In this document: one piece after another, positions 49,401 through 61,146 of the stretch
How positions within the stretch are numbered: the stretch's first letter is position 1
How the letters are laid out: every line of letters begins with the position of its first letter
Position numbers and translations under genes: made by a program
The notes under the pieces: model-generated
Told to the model about the DNA's origin: nothing
Seen by the model: the letters and a program-made list of their open reading frames with translations, nothing else
Databases searched by the model: none
From: Parascedosporium putredinis
Taxonomy: Eukaryota > Ascomycota > Sordariomycetes > Microascales > Microascaceae
Assembly (NCBI GenBank): GCA_949357655.1
Contig: CASHTG010000015.1
Coordinates: 4,154,001-4,218,000 of the forward strand
DNA: 64,000 nt
Direction: 5' to 3'

Positions 49401-50151
49401 GGCCAAGAAGGTCCTTCAAGACCTCAAGCGGGAAAGGCTCAGTTTCCCCCAGTTTATTGATTGTGCCTCTTTGTTTCGATTCGGTAGGTTTGATGCCTAC
49501 CGTCTTAGTTCCCTCATCAGGCCGAGAGGTGTCGTCCACGGTCTTCAAAACACCAACCAGCCACAGCTCCGTGACAACGCGGAGAAGAACGCGTTGGCGA
49601 GCCACGCGATCCTTTTCTTCCTTTTCACGCATATCCTGCGTAAGGGATTTAAGTGCGTTCCTATCAGGCGTGGCAAGCCCTTTTCCTAATAGCCAACCGA
49701 TTTGTCTGGTGAACTCGTCTGGGCCAAATCTCTGATGAAACGCACTCACAATCTCAACACCGGCTTCAACTTCGAGAGGAGACTTTAGCTTGCAAAGACC
49801 ATCGTAGCAGGCGGAGATGACTTCAGACAGGTATTTGTGTAGACTAAGAGACTTGATATCCTGTAAAAATGTGTTGAGAGTCGCTGACGACACAGCCGTA
49901 CGTAGCCGTTTGATCAATGCCGTATTTTTCTTGAGTGACGTGTCTAAAGAAGAGCTGGTTGGAAATACATCTGGTGCGACATTAGCAAATGGGACGGAGC
50001 AAGGCGCACCTCACATCGTTGTCCACATACTTGCCTCTCCACTCCAAGCTCGATTATTTAAAATCCGAAGCTGGCCTAAAAGAAGTTAGATAACCACTCG
50101 TAGAGAATATGAAACATCGTAGAGTGACAGACGTCGCCTGATGGGGTCCAT
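46426..50151 (-). CDS. NMD2: Nonsense-mediated mRNA decay factor Upf2/Nmd2
   Basis: Upf2 bridges Upf3/exon-junction proteins and Upf1 in nonsense-mediated decay. Start ATG 50149-50151 gives MDPIRRRQLRILNNRAWSGE, assembled over two small introns (donors GTCTGT and GTATGT), then TSSSLDTSLKKNTALIKRLR. A 2-kb exon (to about 47923) carries MIF4G repeats: HKYLSEVISACYDGLCKLKS, GPDEFTRQIGWLLGKGL, LEHCGRYLFLNSNTAPRM, LFIRKLIYVEMNRRNYTKIL. The third MIF4G follows (YGNIHLLAILLSALYRYHPS), then an acidic region and the Upf1-binding C-terminus (MAFSLLTKKGKSQQ, EEQQRIKNLVLNYEIRENED). The stop is placed at 46426-46428; a spliced end is possible. No obvious frameshift was found. Confidence 0.95.
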
Positions 50152-50671
50152 CGTGACAGATATCGCACTGATCGGAAATCTAGAAACCACAGATTGCTCT
50201 TGCCTATGGCCGTTCTCGGATAGACAGCACGTTGAGGTTATGGAATTCGAAGCGAGCAAGATATGAAGAGCATAACAGATACCTAGGCTCAGCAGTGTAG
50301 ATTAGTAATATACTAACAGCAAGAAAAAAATAGTTTTCTCAAAATCCTTACTGTACGTAGGCAAATGCCATCATACTCTTCCCATATCGAAGCGACTATT
50401 GGTGTAATGTCGTGTTTTGTTCATCGAATTTTAATTTAATACGTGAAACAGAAGGGAGTGAATCTGTGAAGAAATTTGCTAGGGGTTTGGCCAAATACAC
50501 ATTCTCGCATAGGCGACCCATTGAAGCATCAATACTAGCAAACTTGAAAAGAAAGAAAGTGTGAAGAATACCTCCAGGGCTTCCGGGGACATTATATTAG
50601 ACACTTTCACGAGGCCTCGGCGAAGGGGTCTCTGTCGAGGGAAATACATAATACTTGTCTCTACATATATT
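50152..50671. promoter_or_regulatory. NMD2 upstream region and HRQ1 3' flank
   Basis: About 520 nt between two minus-strand genes. It should include the NMD2 promoter; nothing else is recognised. Confidence 0.45.
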
Positions 50672-53600
50672 TCATTCTAACTTTCCACTCCCTAGTCGTT
50701 TGGCAGCCACTTCTATAGTAAGTAAAGGACCCCCTGCAACATTCGCGTTAATACCATTGCCATCCGCCATTGGCACCTTGTGAGCAACGACATCTCTATT
50801 CAGGAGTGCCCCCAGCACTACTTCCGCACCAACCCTTGAGACGGCTTCATTGCCTTCAGAGCAAAGATGTAGGACCACACATTTTGAACATCCATCATCG
50901 ACACAAGTACATTCCTGTACCGTTTGAAGAGCCTTTGTTAGGAGGTTATCAATATGGCTGAACACCTTGAAACTTGCGCCAGAGTTACCCTTTACCTCAC
51001 TGGCATCGTAGATGGTTAACCGGTCATGCCTTTTCCTCGTTGTCCCCTCTCTGGCGTGCCCCTTCTTTGCAGTCCCACAGGCTGCCTTAATGTCGCCGGG
51101 AAGAGTTGCAACCAATGTGGGCACTATCTTCATTAAGATATGCTGAGTGGCATGTATTGCGTCGACCGGATCTAGTTTGTGAGCCCTAAGTAACTCAAGT
51201 GCTGCTTTTGGAACATCTAACCATACACCTTTTGCATATCGAATTACAGGAGGATTGTCAACTGGGATGGCTTCAAGGGTATGCCCACGGGGGTCAATGC
51301 GAAAAAACCCGAAAACCTTTCTTGTTACACGGACGGTACCATAGAATGCATGAGAAATTGCCCCCGCTAATTGCTGAACCGCTTCCGTTTCGATTGGATC
51401 TATAGCGGCGGACTCCCTCGGCCGCGTTGTCCAGTTGACATGGACCCTCGCCACTAAGGCCTGCTGAGCATCGGGTTGAAAGTTGTAGACTAAGTATTTT
51501 TCTCCTTGATGAAGATAAATACCCCCTTCGTAGATAGTGAACGTAGCTCTAGAGGCTTCTAGATCCTCTAAAATAGTGTTCGTGCCATTTGTTGTATCGA
51601 TAATAGTGATGTGCTCCTCCTCTAAGCCACGGATGGACATGAAGGTTGCCGGCGAGGGCCGGTAGCGACTATGGCAATGGAAATATCCATGATCACCCCG
51701 GGATAAGTAACTTTTACAGATCTGTTCAAGGTCGGGGCCGAAATAAACAGCATCCTTTTCCGGTTGGATTGGAAGTTCTTTCGCGGCGCATTGAAGGTGA
51801 CCTTCTCGTAATGGAATGTTTTGGAGATCTATCTGAGGGTCTGCATCCGGCTTCAAAAATAACTGGGTCGGGTTTTGCATATAATACTGGTCTAGGGGGT
51901 CGAATCACCCAATAATATCGAGATCGCATCTCCATTTCGCCGTCCGGCTCTGCCGCTTTGTTGCCGCAGGTGTGAAACAGTGTAGGGGAACCCCATATTA
52001 GGACACAGTCCAGGCTTCCGATGTCGATGCCTAATTCTAGGGCCGTCGTAGCTATGATGCCAAGGAGAGACCCCTCGAACATATCGCGTTCGATTTTGCG
52101 ACGATCATGAGCAGTGTAACCCCACGGTACGCGAGCACTCTCGTAGATGCGCTTGCATACCCCGTCTGTTCAAGTTCTCGCCTGACAGTGTTAGCTAAAG
52201 ATTCGCAGCGACCCCGGGTTTTACAGAAAACCAGAGTGCGAACACCACGAATGATGAGTTCGCGTAAGAGGCGTGAGCATTCCAGTAATGAACTTTCTCG
52301 GCCACTGGTGGGGTCTTTTGGATCTTTGAATGGGGGATTCCAACATATAAACTCCTTATGTCCTAGATGGAGCTTAGTATGGCGAGAAGATAAACCAGAG
52401 TCGGCCAACAACTTACCAGCTGGGGATCCATCAAAAGCAACCAGCTTTACATTTTCAACCCCAAATATAGTCTTGAAATGGCTTCTAGCGTTACCCATCG
52501 TCGCTGAGCATGATATAAAAAGTACACTTCGGTTCCCGAGAGCGTCACATAACCGGCGTAATCTTCTAATTATAAATGAAACGTGGGCGCCAAGTTGACC
52601 GTTATAAAAGTGCAGCTCATCCACTAAAAGCATTGTTAGTTCTAAGCAGTACATATTAGAATGGTGGCGTTGGATTTCAGACATACCCACAACATACTTC
52701 AGGTGTTGGAAAAGGCTCCTCCACTGCTGCTCGTTTGGCAAGATACTGAGATGAAGCATATCTGGATTAGTGAAGATTACACTAGCATTGTCCCTGATTG
52801 AGGCTCTGGCTAAGAAAGGCGTGTCCCCATCAAAGGTCTCAACCTGAATGCTCCTGAGATTCGGTAGGTAGCTGAGAGTCTCCCTAAGGCTTCGTTTTTG
52901 ATCTTGGGCGAGAGCCTTCGTAGGAAAGATAAAGATAGCGCGCGAGAGAGCGTCTTGCTCTAGGGAATGAAGGATCGGGAGCTGATATATCAAGGATTTA
53001 CCAGAACAGGTGGGGGTAGAGACAACGACATGGCACCCGGAATGCAGTGAATTCAAAGCCTCGGCCTGATGTGAGTAGAACCGGGCAATGCCATGAGCAT
53101 TGTAGAGGGCATTGACTAAACTTTGGCTGAGTAAAAAGTCTAGGTCGCCATAGGTGCTTTCACGGGGCTCGAAAACGAGATGGCCGTGGGGGATCTGTCC
53201 CGAATACCAAGGGGATTTCTTCAATTCTATCGTGATATCTCGCATACTTTTCCGGTTTAATGGTAATGTTGCTGATACCGGCAGGCTGTCCGTAAAATAT
53301 CTTGAGGGCGCCGGTATGTAGAGAGAGGCCCGCTCCTCAAGGGATGATATGGGATCAATATTTTGTGCAAGGCATTGATTTACGAACAGGTTTAAAGCAT
53401 CCCTGAATTTTTGGTTGCGCTGATCAATTAAGCGTCTTAGTGCTTCAGGAGAGAAAGCTGGCGCTTGAAAACCTCGGTCACCGCGGATCTTTTTCATTTT
53501 CCCACTTGGTCTTGGATCTCCATCAATAAACTCGAAAAAGAGAACCTCCTTTCGAGTATCTGGCGAACATATATTGATTGGTGCCTTTGATATTGCGTGA

Positions 53601-54046
53601 GGTTTAGCGGAGCCATATTCGACGGTATTAGTGTATCGTTCAGGGGCACTGATACCCATCTGGAGTGTGGTTTCGTCAACGTAAAAAAATTTAACAGCGT
53701 CCGGACGAACTGCCACAACTGCGGCTACCTCCTTGATGGCGAGTGTCCGGCCAATGTGGCTTTCGACGGCGGTTTTGATGCTATTGAAGCTGGGACTCAA
53801 GTGCTGACGGGAGCAGCAAAATGTGAATACGAGGTTTAGGGCACTATGGATCTTTTCTATGTCGTGCAATGACTCAATTCCTGGGCCATTGCAGCCCACT
53901 GATGATCCGTTGATGGCTGGGCTCAGTTTAAAGTCATGAAACCCTGATATGTTCAAGATCTGGGAAGAATCATTAGTATCGGTTTTGTGAATAAATTCCG
54001 GCTGCGTTACAGAGCCGTCTGACTCAAATTTCCTCTTGCCATACAT
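50672..54046 (-). CDS. HRQ1: RecQ4-like DNA helicase Hrq1
   Basis: Hrq1 is a 3'-5' RecQ-family helicase of crosslink repair and telomere maintenance. The start ATG (54046) gives MYGKRKFESDGSVTQ. The helicase core: Q-like GIARFYSHQAEALNSLHSG, Walker A STPTCSGKSLIYQLPIL, motif II VDELHFY, SCSATMGN, motif V TALELGIDIGSLDCVL and motif VI RQQSGRAGRRNGDA. A C-terminal Hrq1-type zinc module has clustered Cys (CTCVDDGCSKC). One 63-nt intron (52624-52686) is stop-free and in frame; translating it would insert 21 residues before the DELH box. Breaks at 51989-51990 and 51895-51899 mend with one T or C each. Another lies near 52090-52100, where RGG-YTAHDRRKIERD is expected. The C-terminus is SGKLE. Confidence 0.92.
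52624..52686 (-). other. Stop-free 63-nt intron in HRQ1
   Basis: Bounded by GTATGT and TTTTAG. Removal joins KYVV directly to DELHFYNGQLGAHV, restoring the normal spacing before motif II. Because its length is a multiple of three and it has no stop, retention would still give a readable protein with 21 extra residues. Confidence 0.8.
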
Positions 54047-54633
54047 GCTGGGCTTTAGAGGTTCATCGGGTTGGTGAGGGATGCAAGCACTGACTTGAAA
54101 GGATTATGATGGATCAGGTTGATCGCGACCCAATGCTCTGGTTGACACCAGCAATGCGCCAGGTCACGTGATCACTTAACTGTTTTCACACGCCGTCACT
54201 TTGGGTTTATGAGAGATCATGGCCTACTTCTCCATATCTCCCTATCTCGATATTTGCGCATTCTCTAAGCGAACGATAGGTGCTTGACGGCTTGTTTTTC
54301 CGGTGCTTTGAGTGTTTGGCTGAGAGCGCCAACTTGTCAAGTTCACCATCAAAAGCTGCCAGTACTAGGCACACGGTGGTCCCCACACCCCATCTTTTTC
54401 ACGGCGCTGTGACGACTCTACTCTTCGCACCTCGCACCTCGTCACCTCGGCGCTCTCTACAAAATCCCGAGACCGCTTCCAGGCCTCTTCTTCAAACAGA
54501 TTGGGGAATCCGGATTTTTGTATACCTCTTTGAGTAAGACGCCACGGTCATATGTGCTCTAACAGGCCTCACTCAATCCTGCAGCGCTAACCGAATCAAT
54601 TCAGTTGACGACATTAATCGTCTCTCCGAAGCG
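54047..54633. promoter_or_regulatory. Divergent intergenic region HRQ1 / YRB2
   Basis: About 590 nt between divergent starts. Both promoters must be here; no motif was recognised. Confidence 0.5.
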
Positions 54634-56347
54634 ATGGCTTCCGACTCAGGGTCGCCCAGTCCGAAACCAAGCGGGGTGACCCCAATCCGCCATCAAAGAG
54701 GACGCAGAAACTTCTGCGGCAAGGGAAGAACTTCGTAATACACGCATTTCGGAACCCGATAAAGATGGGCGTCGTTCCGACGCACCAAACCGCGAGGAGC
54801 ACCCACCGAACTCAAGAGATCAACTACCTTCCCCAAAGAAAAAAGAGGTCATGACCAATTGGATACTTCCGATTCATCTGGAAATAAGGAGGTAAATAAT
54901 TTTAGCTACAAGGAGGTAAATTCTCATGGTGTGATAGCATACGTCGATCACATTTGTACATGGTGAATGCACACCGGAATGCTGATACAATGAGTGAGGA
55001 TCTAGGATTCCGTATCTGGTCCAGAGAAAAAGCGCCATAGAGATGAGCAATCACCTCGTAGCAGCATTGGCGACGGTACAAACGATAACCAAGAGGCACT
55101 GCCGCATGTATGTTATCCTTTGAGTACCCCGTCCTCCCATTCTAATGACTGATGTGCAACGTTTGAAAGAGTTTAACACGCCCACACCCATCGAACTTTC
55201 AATCCCCTTGGGCACAAGGGACAGCGACGAAACGGGAGAGCATACAAGGCCATCCGCCTTCGCAAGCTCCGGCTTCTCAAAGCTGACTTCGGTTGCATCA
55301 CCCTTTGGGGCCCTAGGTGCTTCTCTACAAGGCTCTTCGTTTGGTGGCGCTTCCTCAAAGGTGTCATTTTCCAGTGTCGGTACCGCGAAGCCGAGCTTGA
55401 ACTTCTCCCAGTCCAGTAATTCTTCACCTTTCATGACCCTCGCCTCCACGAATCCCGGCACAAAGGGTGCCTCGTTTCGCTCATCCTTCGCAATTGGTGA
55501 ACCTAAACAACTTACCTCATTCGCGGCCTCTAGCGAGTCTCTAAAGGGCAGTGAAAAACAAGACCATTCGGGGCACCTGAGAGCGACGTAGAGGTATCTA
55601 GTAGTGAGGCTTCAGATGACGGTACCGTGCCTGTTGACAAAGAAAAAGGTCGGCACGCCACACCAGACAAGATAGAAGCCAAAACAGTTATGGATGACCG
55701 GAAGCGACTAAGGCTTCAGCGCGGTGAGCTTAGCCTTTTTCCTTCCGAATCCCACCAACCCCTTGATTTCAAGATCTTTCCCTCTAACATAGGAGACCAC
55801 ATTAGTTGCTGTGGATGACGGCGAATCTGGAGAGGTTTCTACAGTGCAAGTTCGCGCGAAGATGTATTATATCGATAATGATAACAAAGCAACCGGCTGG
55901 AAGGAACGAGGTGCAGGCATCCTTAAGATCAATGTTCCAGAAGCATGCGTGGATTTTGACGATGGTGGCAATCCTCGCCCTGGGACCTTCGATGCATCAT
56001 TACTCGACGAAAAAGAGGCAACGACGCAAGCTGGCAATGATACTTTCAAGGGGGTAAGACTCATCATGCGACAAGACCAAACTCACCGCCTTATTCTCAA
56101 TACTATGCTCCTTCCTGCGATGGTCTTCCAAGAAAAGGCCTCGCTGAAGGCTGTGAATGTCACGTTCACGGCCTTTGAATCAGGGACAGGTGACCAACCC
56201 CGCCCTTTCAGCGTAAATATGAAGGTAAGTCGGAATGGATCTACTTAGAAGGTAGTAATCTAATCACTTATATAGATGAGTGCTGGAAATGCGAAGTCTT
56301 TTATGAACGAGGTGGGCATCATTCAACGCGAGCTTAGAGGCGCATAA
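54634..56347 (+). CDS. YRB2: Ran-binding nuclear transport factor Yrb2 (RanBP3-like)
   Basis: Yrb2/RanBP3 proteins sit in the nucleus and assist Crm1-dependent export by binding RanGTP. The ATG at 54634 gives MASDSGSPSPKPSGVTP. A charged N-terminal region contains SPKKKRG. An FG-containing middle follows (ASPFGALGASLQGSSFGG), then the Ran-binding domain: VQVRAKMYYIDNDNKATGWK, ERGAGILKINVPEACVDFDD and RLILNTMLLPAMVFQEKASL. The last exon reads MSAGNAKSFMNEV and ends ELRGA at 56347. Breaks occur near 54685, 54720 and 55570-55573 (four G); restoring G at the last gives GAPESDVEVSSSE. The RanBD call is firm; Yrb2 rather than Yrb1 or Nup2 rests on the FG segment and C-terminal placement of the domain. 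Confidence 0.87.
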
Positions 56348-56720
56348 TAGTTAAGACACTTGCCAACTATGTTGCGGTCAGGCCGGCTAAGCTCTTCAGG
56401 CACACCTGGGCTAGTTAGCATCGTAAACAGATCTAAATAGGGTGTGTTCGCTTGGTGAACCGGCGTGATAAGGCCTCATCAGAGAGGCCTAGGTCCTGAT
56501 GATAAGCCATTGAGTCGCTGTTTAATAGTATCCGCAAGCAAGTTCTTGGAAAAACAATAGATGATAAACAAGGATGCACACTTTTCCGATGTGAGACTTC
56601 TATATAGAAGAGATGTGCAGGTTACTCTCTTTGCAGAGAGCCAACCCGGGGTGCGATTGGCCACAGCAGCGCCCTCATAATTTCTAGCACAACACTGAGT
56701 GTTCCCTTTGTATTAGCTTA
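56348..56720. other. Convergent 3' flanks of YRB2 and YIP4
   Basis: About 370 nt between convergent gene ends, with nothing recognised beyond likely 3' UTRs. Confidence 0.5.
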
Positions 56721-57711
56721 TCAACTGATGAAGCAGAGACAGCCGATTCCGGAGTAAAATACAAAGAGCGGATAAACCGCCAATCCGACCCGGTTTTGGA
56801 CAACGCCACTACCGCTAAGAATGCTGACACCTGCAGCGAGAGACCATGCCACGAGAAACGTGTAGATAGGTATCCGTGCTACCCAAATTAGACGGAAGGC
56901 CGAAAAGAAGGAAGCTATCACAAGGGGAAACAGGGTATAGCCGATGACACACACACTTTGCGCAAACGAACTAGAAAGGGACACAAGTGTTAGGTCGCGA
57001 TGATGGTCGGCTCCGACTGGAAAGACACTTACATATTCCCACCCAGAAGCCTGATCTGTAGGGTTACCACAGCCTCTCCGATCCACACAAGAGCGAAGAC
57101 CCCGCTGAACACAAGATCTCGCTGATCAGATCGGGCGTTGAAACTGAGAAGCACGCTTAGGAGCAGACAAAATATAAGAGGACCCCAAAGATCCCAATCT
57201 TTGAGACCCGAAGGCATATTTCCCTGCTGTAGAAGCGCCTCGGTGTCCATGACTCGGCCAGCAAACCCTGCTAGTTCACTCCGAGCCCCAGAAATTCCAC
57301 CAGTCCGTAAGTTTTGATACGCGCCTCGAAACACTTCACCGTTTTCGAACATAGTTCCCATGAGCAAATGCCGCGGATAAAGAACCTCACGCATCTTTTG
57401 CCATACAGCAATTAAATCACGGTGGAGGGTGGCCCAGACGGATTCGTCAATGGTGTTTTGTGGTGCGCGACGATCCTCACCGACGATACGTGATGTGAGA
57501 TAATGTTGGTCAATAGACTGGTGCGAAATTGATCCTGCGATAGGCTGACGGGAGAGAGGATCATCCAGATCATCCAAGTCGGCTATACGATGGGTTAAGC
57601 TCACAGAACAAAGCTAAGTGATTGAGCAATGCACATACCATCATCTGGGTCTATCAGGTCATAGGGTAAGGAGTTTGGCGCCTCGCGCTCAACTCTACTT
57701 GAAGAGGCCAT
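56721..57711 (-). CDS. YIP4: Yip1-domain Golgi membrane protein, YIP4/YIPF6 group
   Basis: A Golgi multi-spanning Yip1-family protein that binds Rab GTPases. Three exons (57639-57711, 57033-57582, 56721-56970) give 290 residues in one clean frame. The N-terminus MASSSRVEREAPNSLPYDLI is followed by TIDESVWATLHRDLIAVWQK, which fits YIPF6/Yip4 rather than YIPF1. The signature DWDLWGPLIFCLLLSVLLSF leads into five hydrophobic helices: LVFSGVFALVWIGEAVVTL, LLGGNISFAQSVCVIGYTLF, PLVIASFFSAFRL, IYTFLVAWSLAAGVSILSGS, and AVYPLFVFYSGIGCLCFIS at the C-terminus. It is convergent with YRB2. A member of the other Yip subgroup lies at 21474-22447. Confidence 0.94.
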
Positions 57712-58258
57712 TGTCAATTGCTAGACCGGGAGGAGCGAGGTTAGTCTGGCTCCAGCCAGTGTGGCGGTATTATTTCGAATTTCGAGGTCGGCTTGTTGCT
57801 TGGTATGTTATCAGGAGGCTCAAGAGCAAGACGCGTGACAGAGTGTCCGTTCTAGCATGTGAGCGGTGAGCCCCGATAACAACATAAGATGCCGTAATAA
57901 ATTCGGGTTATTGCAATATGCGAAAGAGGGAACCACCAGCGAGCGTGCTGAGACTAGGGCGCTTGCGCAACCTGGTGAGATTGAATTATAATATATATAT
58001 TACTGATATCCATATATTCACCACATTCAAGATAAGATTTTTTTGCGACTTCAGCCATTTCCGTGGTGTACTTCGCGGGTTAGGTATTTGAAGGGTGCTG
58101 TGGAGGGGCCCTATGCCCACTCGCTTCATGCGCTGAGGGGAATGGATGGTTTCCAAGAGTGTCCGGGGCGGGGCGAAACTCTCGATCGTGCTGCCTGTGT
58201 GAAAGGAGAGAATCCGATGAGTTATCCGCATATGGCCAAACAGATTCGCATATATGGG
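57712..58258. other. YIP4 upstream region and PAS-protein 3' flank
   Basis: About 550 nt, with a short AT-rich tract near 57985-58000 (TATATATATAT). Frames overlapping 58040-58250 on the plus strand run against the minus-strand gene and are not supported. Confidence 0.45.
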
Positions 58259-59923
58259 TCAAGGATCCCGATTCTTCCGTACCAAGACTATGTTGATTGT
58301 TGTCCGCGCCACTTGCGCAATCGGGCGGCCGGGCACAGTTGGGAAGCGGATAGGGGGGCGACATGGTATCATTTCCCGAATGAGCTCCATATCTTCATGA
58401 CGGCCAGGCAATTGCGATATCCCCGTCGGCAAGCCTCTTCCATAAGCTGCAAGATTCTCGTTGATTCCCACCAAAGCCCAAGCAAACACCGCCACATCCC
58501 TAATCGACCGCATAAGTTGGTCCAAGGGGGCCGCCAGCCGCCTTAACATTTTCCCTAAGCGGCATATATTGTGGAAGAAGAGGCGGTTGGAAACTATGAA
58601 GAATATCAGGTGGGAATAACGGGGTTATGGACTGTTGGCCCCAAGGCGCCGCAAAAAGACCATTCTCAAAGTCAAATGGCAAGAGGGGTGGGTGTGCAAC
58701 AGGAATCGGCGGACGCGCCTTCCGTAAAACCACCACGAGGCCATCCGAGGTGCAGGAAACAACGGCTTCTAATTCAAATGTAAGTGGCGGCTGGTATACC
58801 AAATGCTCTCCCTAGATGGAGGGAAGCGAGAATTTTGTTGCTCAGGCACTGTAGGGTAGGCTGGTAGGACGTAATGATTTTCAGGGGTGGACTGTTGCCT
58901 TAAAGAAGAAGAGCTGACACCCACCCAGGGCCGCTGCGCAAAGTCGAGGCTTCGGTAACCTAATAGCGTCGCCCGACTGCTGCCGACAACATCGTCGCTA
59001 TTTAGCACGTCATCGACTTGATCAATCATAAAATCCTCCGCTCTTCGAGGATCTCGATACCAAAAGCGAAGGTAGGCTATAGAATCGTTGGCCTTTGCAC
59101 TCTCTAGACACCGAACAGCATCTGCTAAGCAGTTCTCCTGAATGCATTCATAAAAACTCTTATCCTTCATGTGCTCAGGTTCCACACCGAGGATTGTTGA
59201 CACGGCATTGGTTGCAAACATGATTGTGTGGGTTCTCGTAAATCGATTCAGGATCAAAGCCGCTCTCGGCTCCCTTTCCATTGGGGGCATCTTGAATTTA
59301 GGTGAAAGGTGTTCCAGCATATGGTATCGAGGGTCTCGCGGAGAACAGGAGAAGAGACGGCGTATTTGAGGGGCCTCAATCGCACGTCCTGGTTTGGTTA
59401 GTGTAGTCTTCCAAATCGTAATGGGGAATTGTGTTGGAGGACCCTTCGGCTCGCAGGTATTATGAACCAGCCAGCCGACAGTGGGCCAAGAACCTACTTT
59501 CACTCCTCTCCCCTTCGATAGATGCTTGTGCAAGCCACGAGGACGTCGTGAACCACCGTGAAGCAGCACTCGCAACTTATCCACCTCCCATCACGCGCTC
59601 GTATTCGACAATAATGTAGAACGGCAGCCTTGTCGAGAAGAACCCCACGGCTGTGGACTGAGCGAGCGAATGGGATTTCGTCTGGATGAAAAATTCGAAG
59701 CATGACTTGTTCTCGATTTCTTCCGCGGAGTAGCCTAGGATGTCAGCTACAGAGGCAGACGCAAAGAGGATGATAGCGTCCTGAGACAGGTCTATATGAA
59801 AGATAAAAGGCAGTTAGCATTACTCAACGAAGACAAACGCTTAAGGTAGACAGCCCACCTATCACCTTTTCTCCTCGTATAATAATAGCACTTACTATGG
59901 ATAGTTATGAATGTATGGTCCAT
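58259..59923 (-). CDS. Two-PAS-domain protein of unknown function
   Basis: PAS domains sense ligands, redox state or light, or bind partners. A 28-nt first exon (59896-59923, MDHTFITIH) precedes PAS 1: LFASASVADILGYSAEEIEN, FFHPDEIPFARSVHSRGVLL, HYCRIRARDGRWISCECCFT. PAS 2 follows a linker: RFTRTHTIMFATNAVSTILG, YECIQENCLADAVRCLESAK and LRFWYRDPRR. The C-terminal third is Pro-rich (PPLLPFDFENG; PPLLPQYMPLRENVKAAGG) and ends IVLVRKNRDP. The LOV-domain flavin cysteine motif (GxNCRFLQ) was not found in either PAS, so it is probably not a blue-light LOV receptor. No GATA zinc finger or kinase domain was found. Frame breaks near 58800 and 58545 are bridged by the conserved-looking C-terminal reading. 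Confidence 0.7.
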
Positions 59924-61146
59924 GGAGAAGGTTAGTCGCCAGAGGGAGGTGGCCACTACTTAACCCCACTATCCCACAACAGAAGAGCTACCTCGAGAGT
60001 CGGGTAGACTACGAAGAACTCGAAGGCTTAGAGCTTGAGACGCTCCGTGACAGATTGCTTCAAAATTCGAGCGAATGCATAAAAGTTGTATCTGCGAGAT
60101 CAGAAGCGAGTCATCAGTTAGTTATTGCGCTTCGATCCAAGAATACTTGTCAAGGCTTTGTGCTACGCGATGCAGACAAAGATAACTGATCTCGAAGGAT
60201 GACGCTGAGGCGGCGGACGATACGGAAGACTATCAAGAAACCACTAGCTTGGGACTTTAGAGGTGGATATCAAATCATGTCAATACGTTGTGATCACAAT
60301 GCCAATGTTCAGGCTAGATCGGATGGAATATCTGAACTAATGAAAATGAGATGAGGAAGTTAGACCGGTGTGGCGCGGCGGCATGATGCAGGAATATGGT
60401 TGGAAGTGAGCAAAGTACAACATTGTTAATTCGGTCGGCGTTCTATTTAAATCTCATGAGTACACGAAGAATTGGTATCGAGGTGGCCTCGAGCACAGTC
60501 ACAGGCTCCGGTATATTACACGTAACCATATACATGTATCCTCTCAATGCACTCATGCTGCTTGAAATTGGTGCGAGAAGCCTTGAAGGTTCATCGAGGA
60601 CAAAACATCCATATATCTGGATGGATAGAAAATAGGACAAGAGTCAACATTGAATAGATCAATGGCCAGGCTATTGCTCATGAGAAATGCTGAGTTGGGC
60701 GACTCGACACTCGACATGTAGTGTTCAACTCTAGCCATGTTCTCAAAAAGATCATTAATGGGTTAGCTTTGAAGGTTAAGAGCGTCCCCCTGCTTATTAC
60801 AGAAAATCTAGTATTGTTAAATTGATGATCTGGGATTCTCCCCAGAGATAATAGCGCGTTGTCTGCCTATGTACATTCTTTCATGACAATTGATCGAGCG
60901 TCTTCTTCATAGTGCTCAAGATTACCCAATAGTAGCTACCGGAACCATAAGATTACGCTGAAATGATTCCAAACTGCGCCTCCAAGCTAGGATAAAGGCA
61001 AATGAAAGAAGGTGACTGTCCTCGCCTTTTTCATCACCCCAAAACTTTTCTTTTTCAATGCAGCATCAGTACTCACCAAATTTTAGCTGTGGAATCTGGT
61101 GTAATTAGACTTCACACTTTAATCACATCCATCACTCTTGACGTCC
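59924..61146. promoter_or_regulatory. Divergent intergenic region PAS protein / EED
   Basis: About 1.2 kb between divergent starts. A plus-strand open stretch at 59911-60189 overlaps the PAS protein's first exon in antisense and shows no family motif, so I do not call it a gene. Confidence 0.5.
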
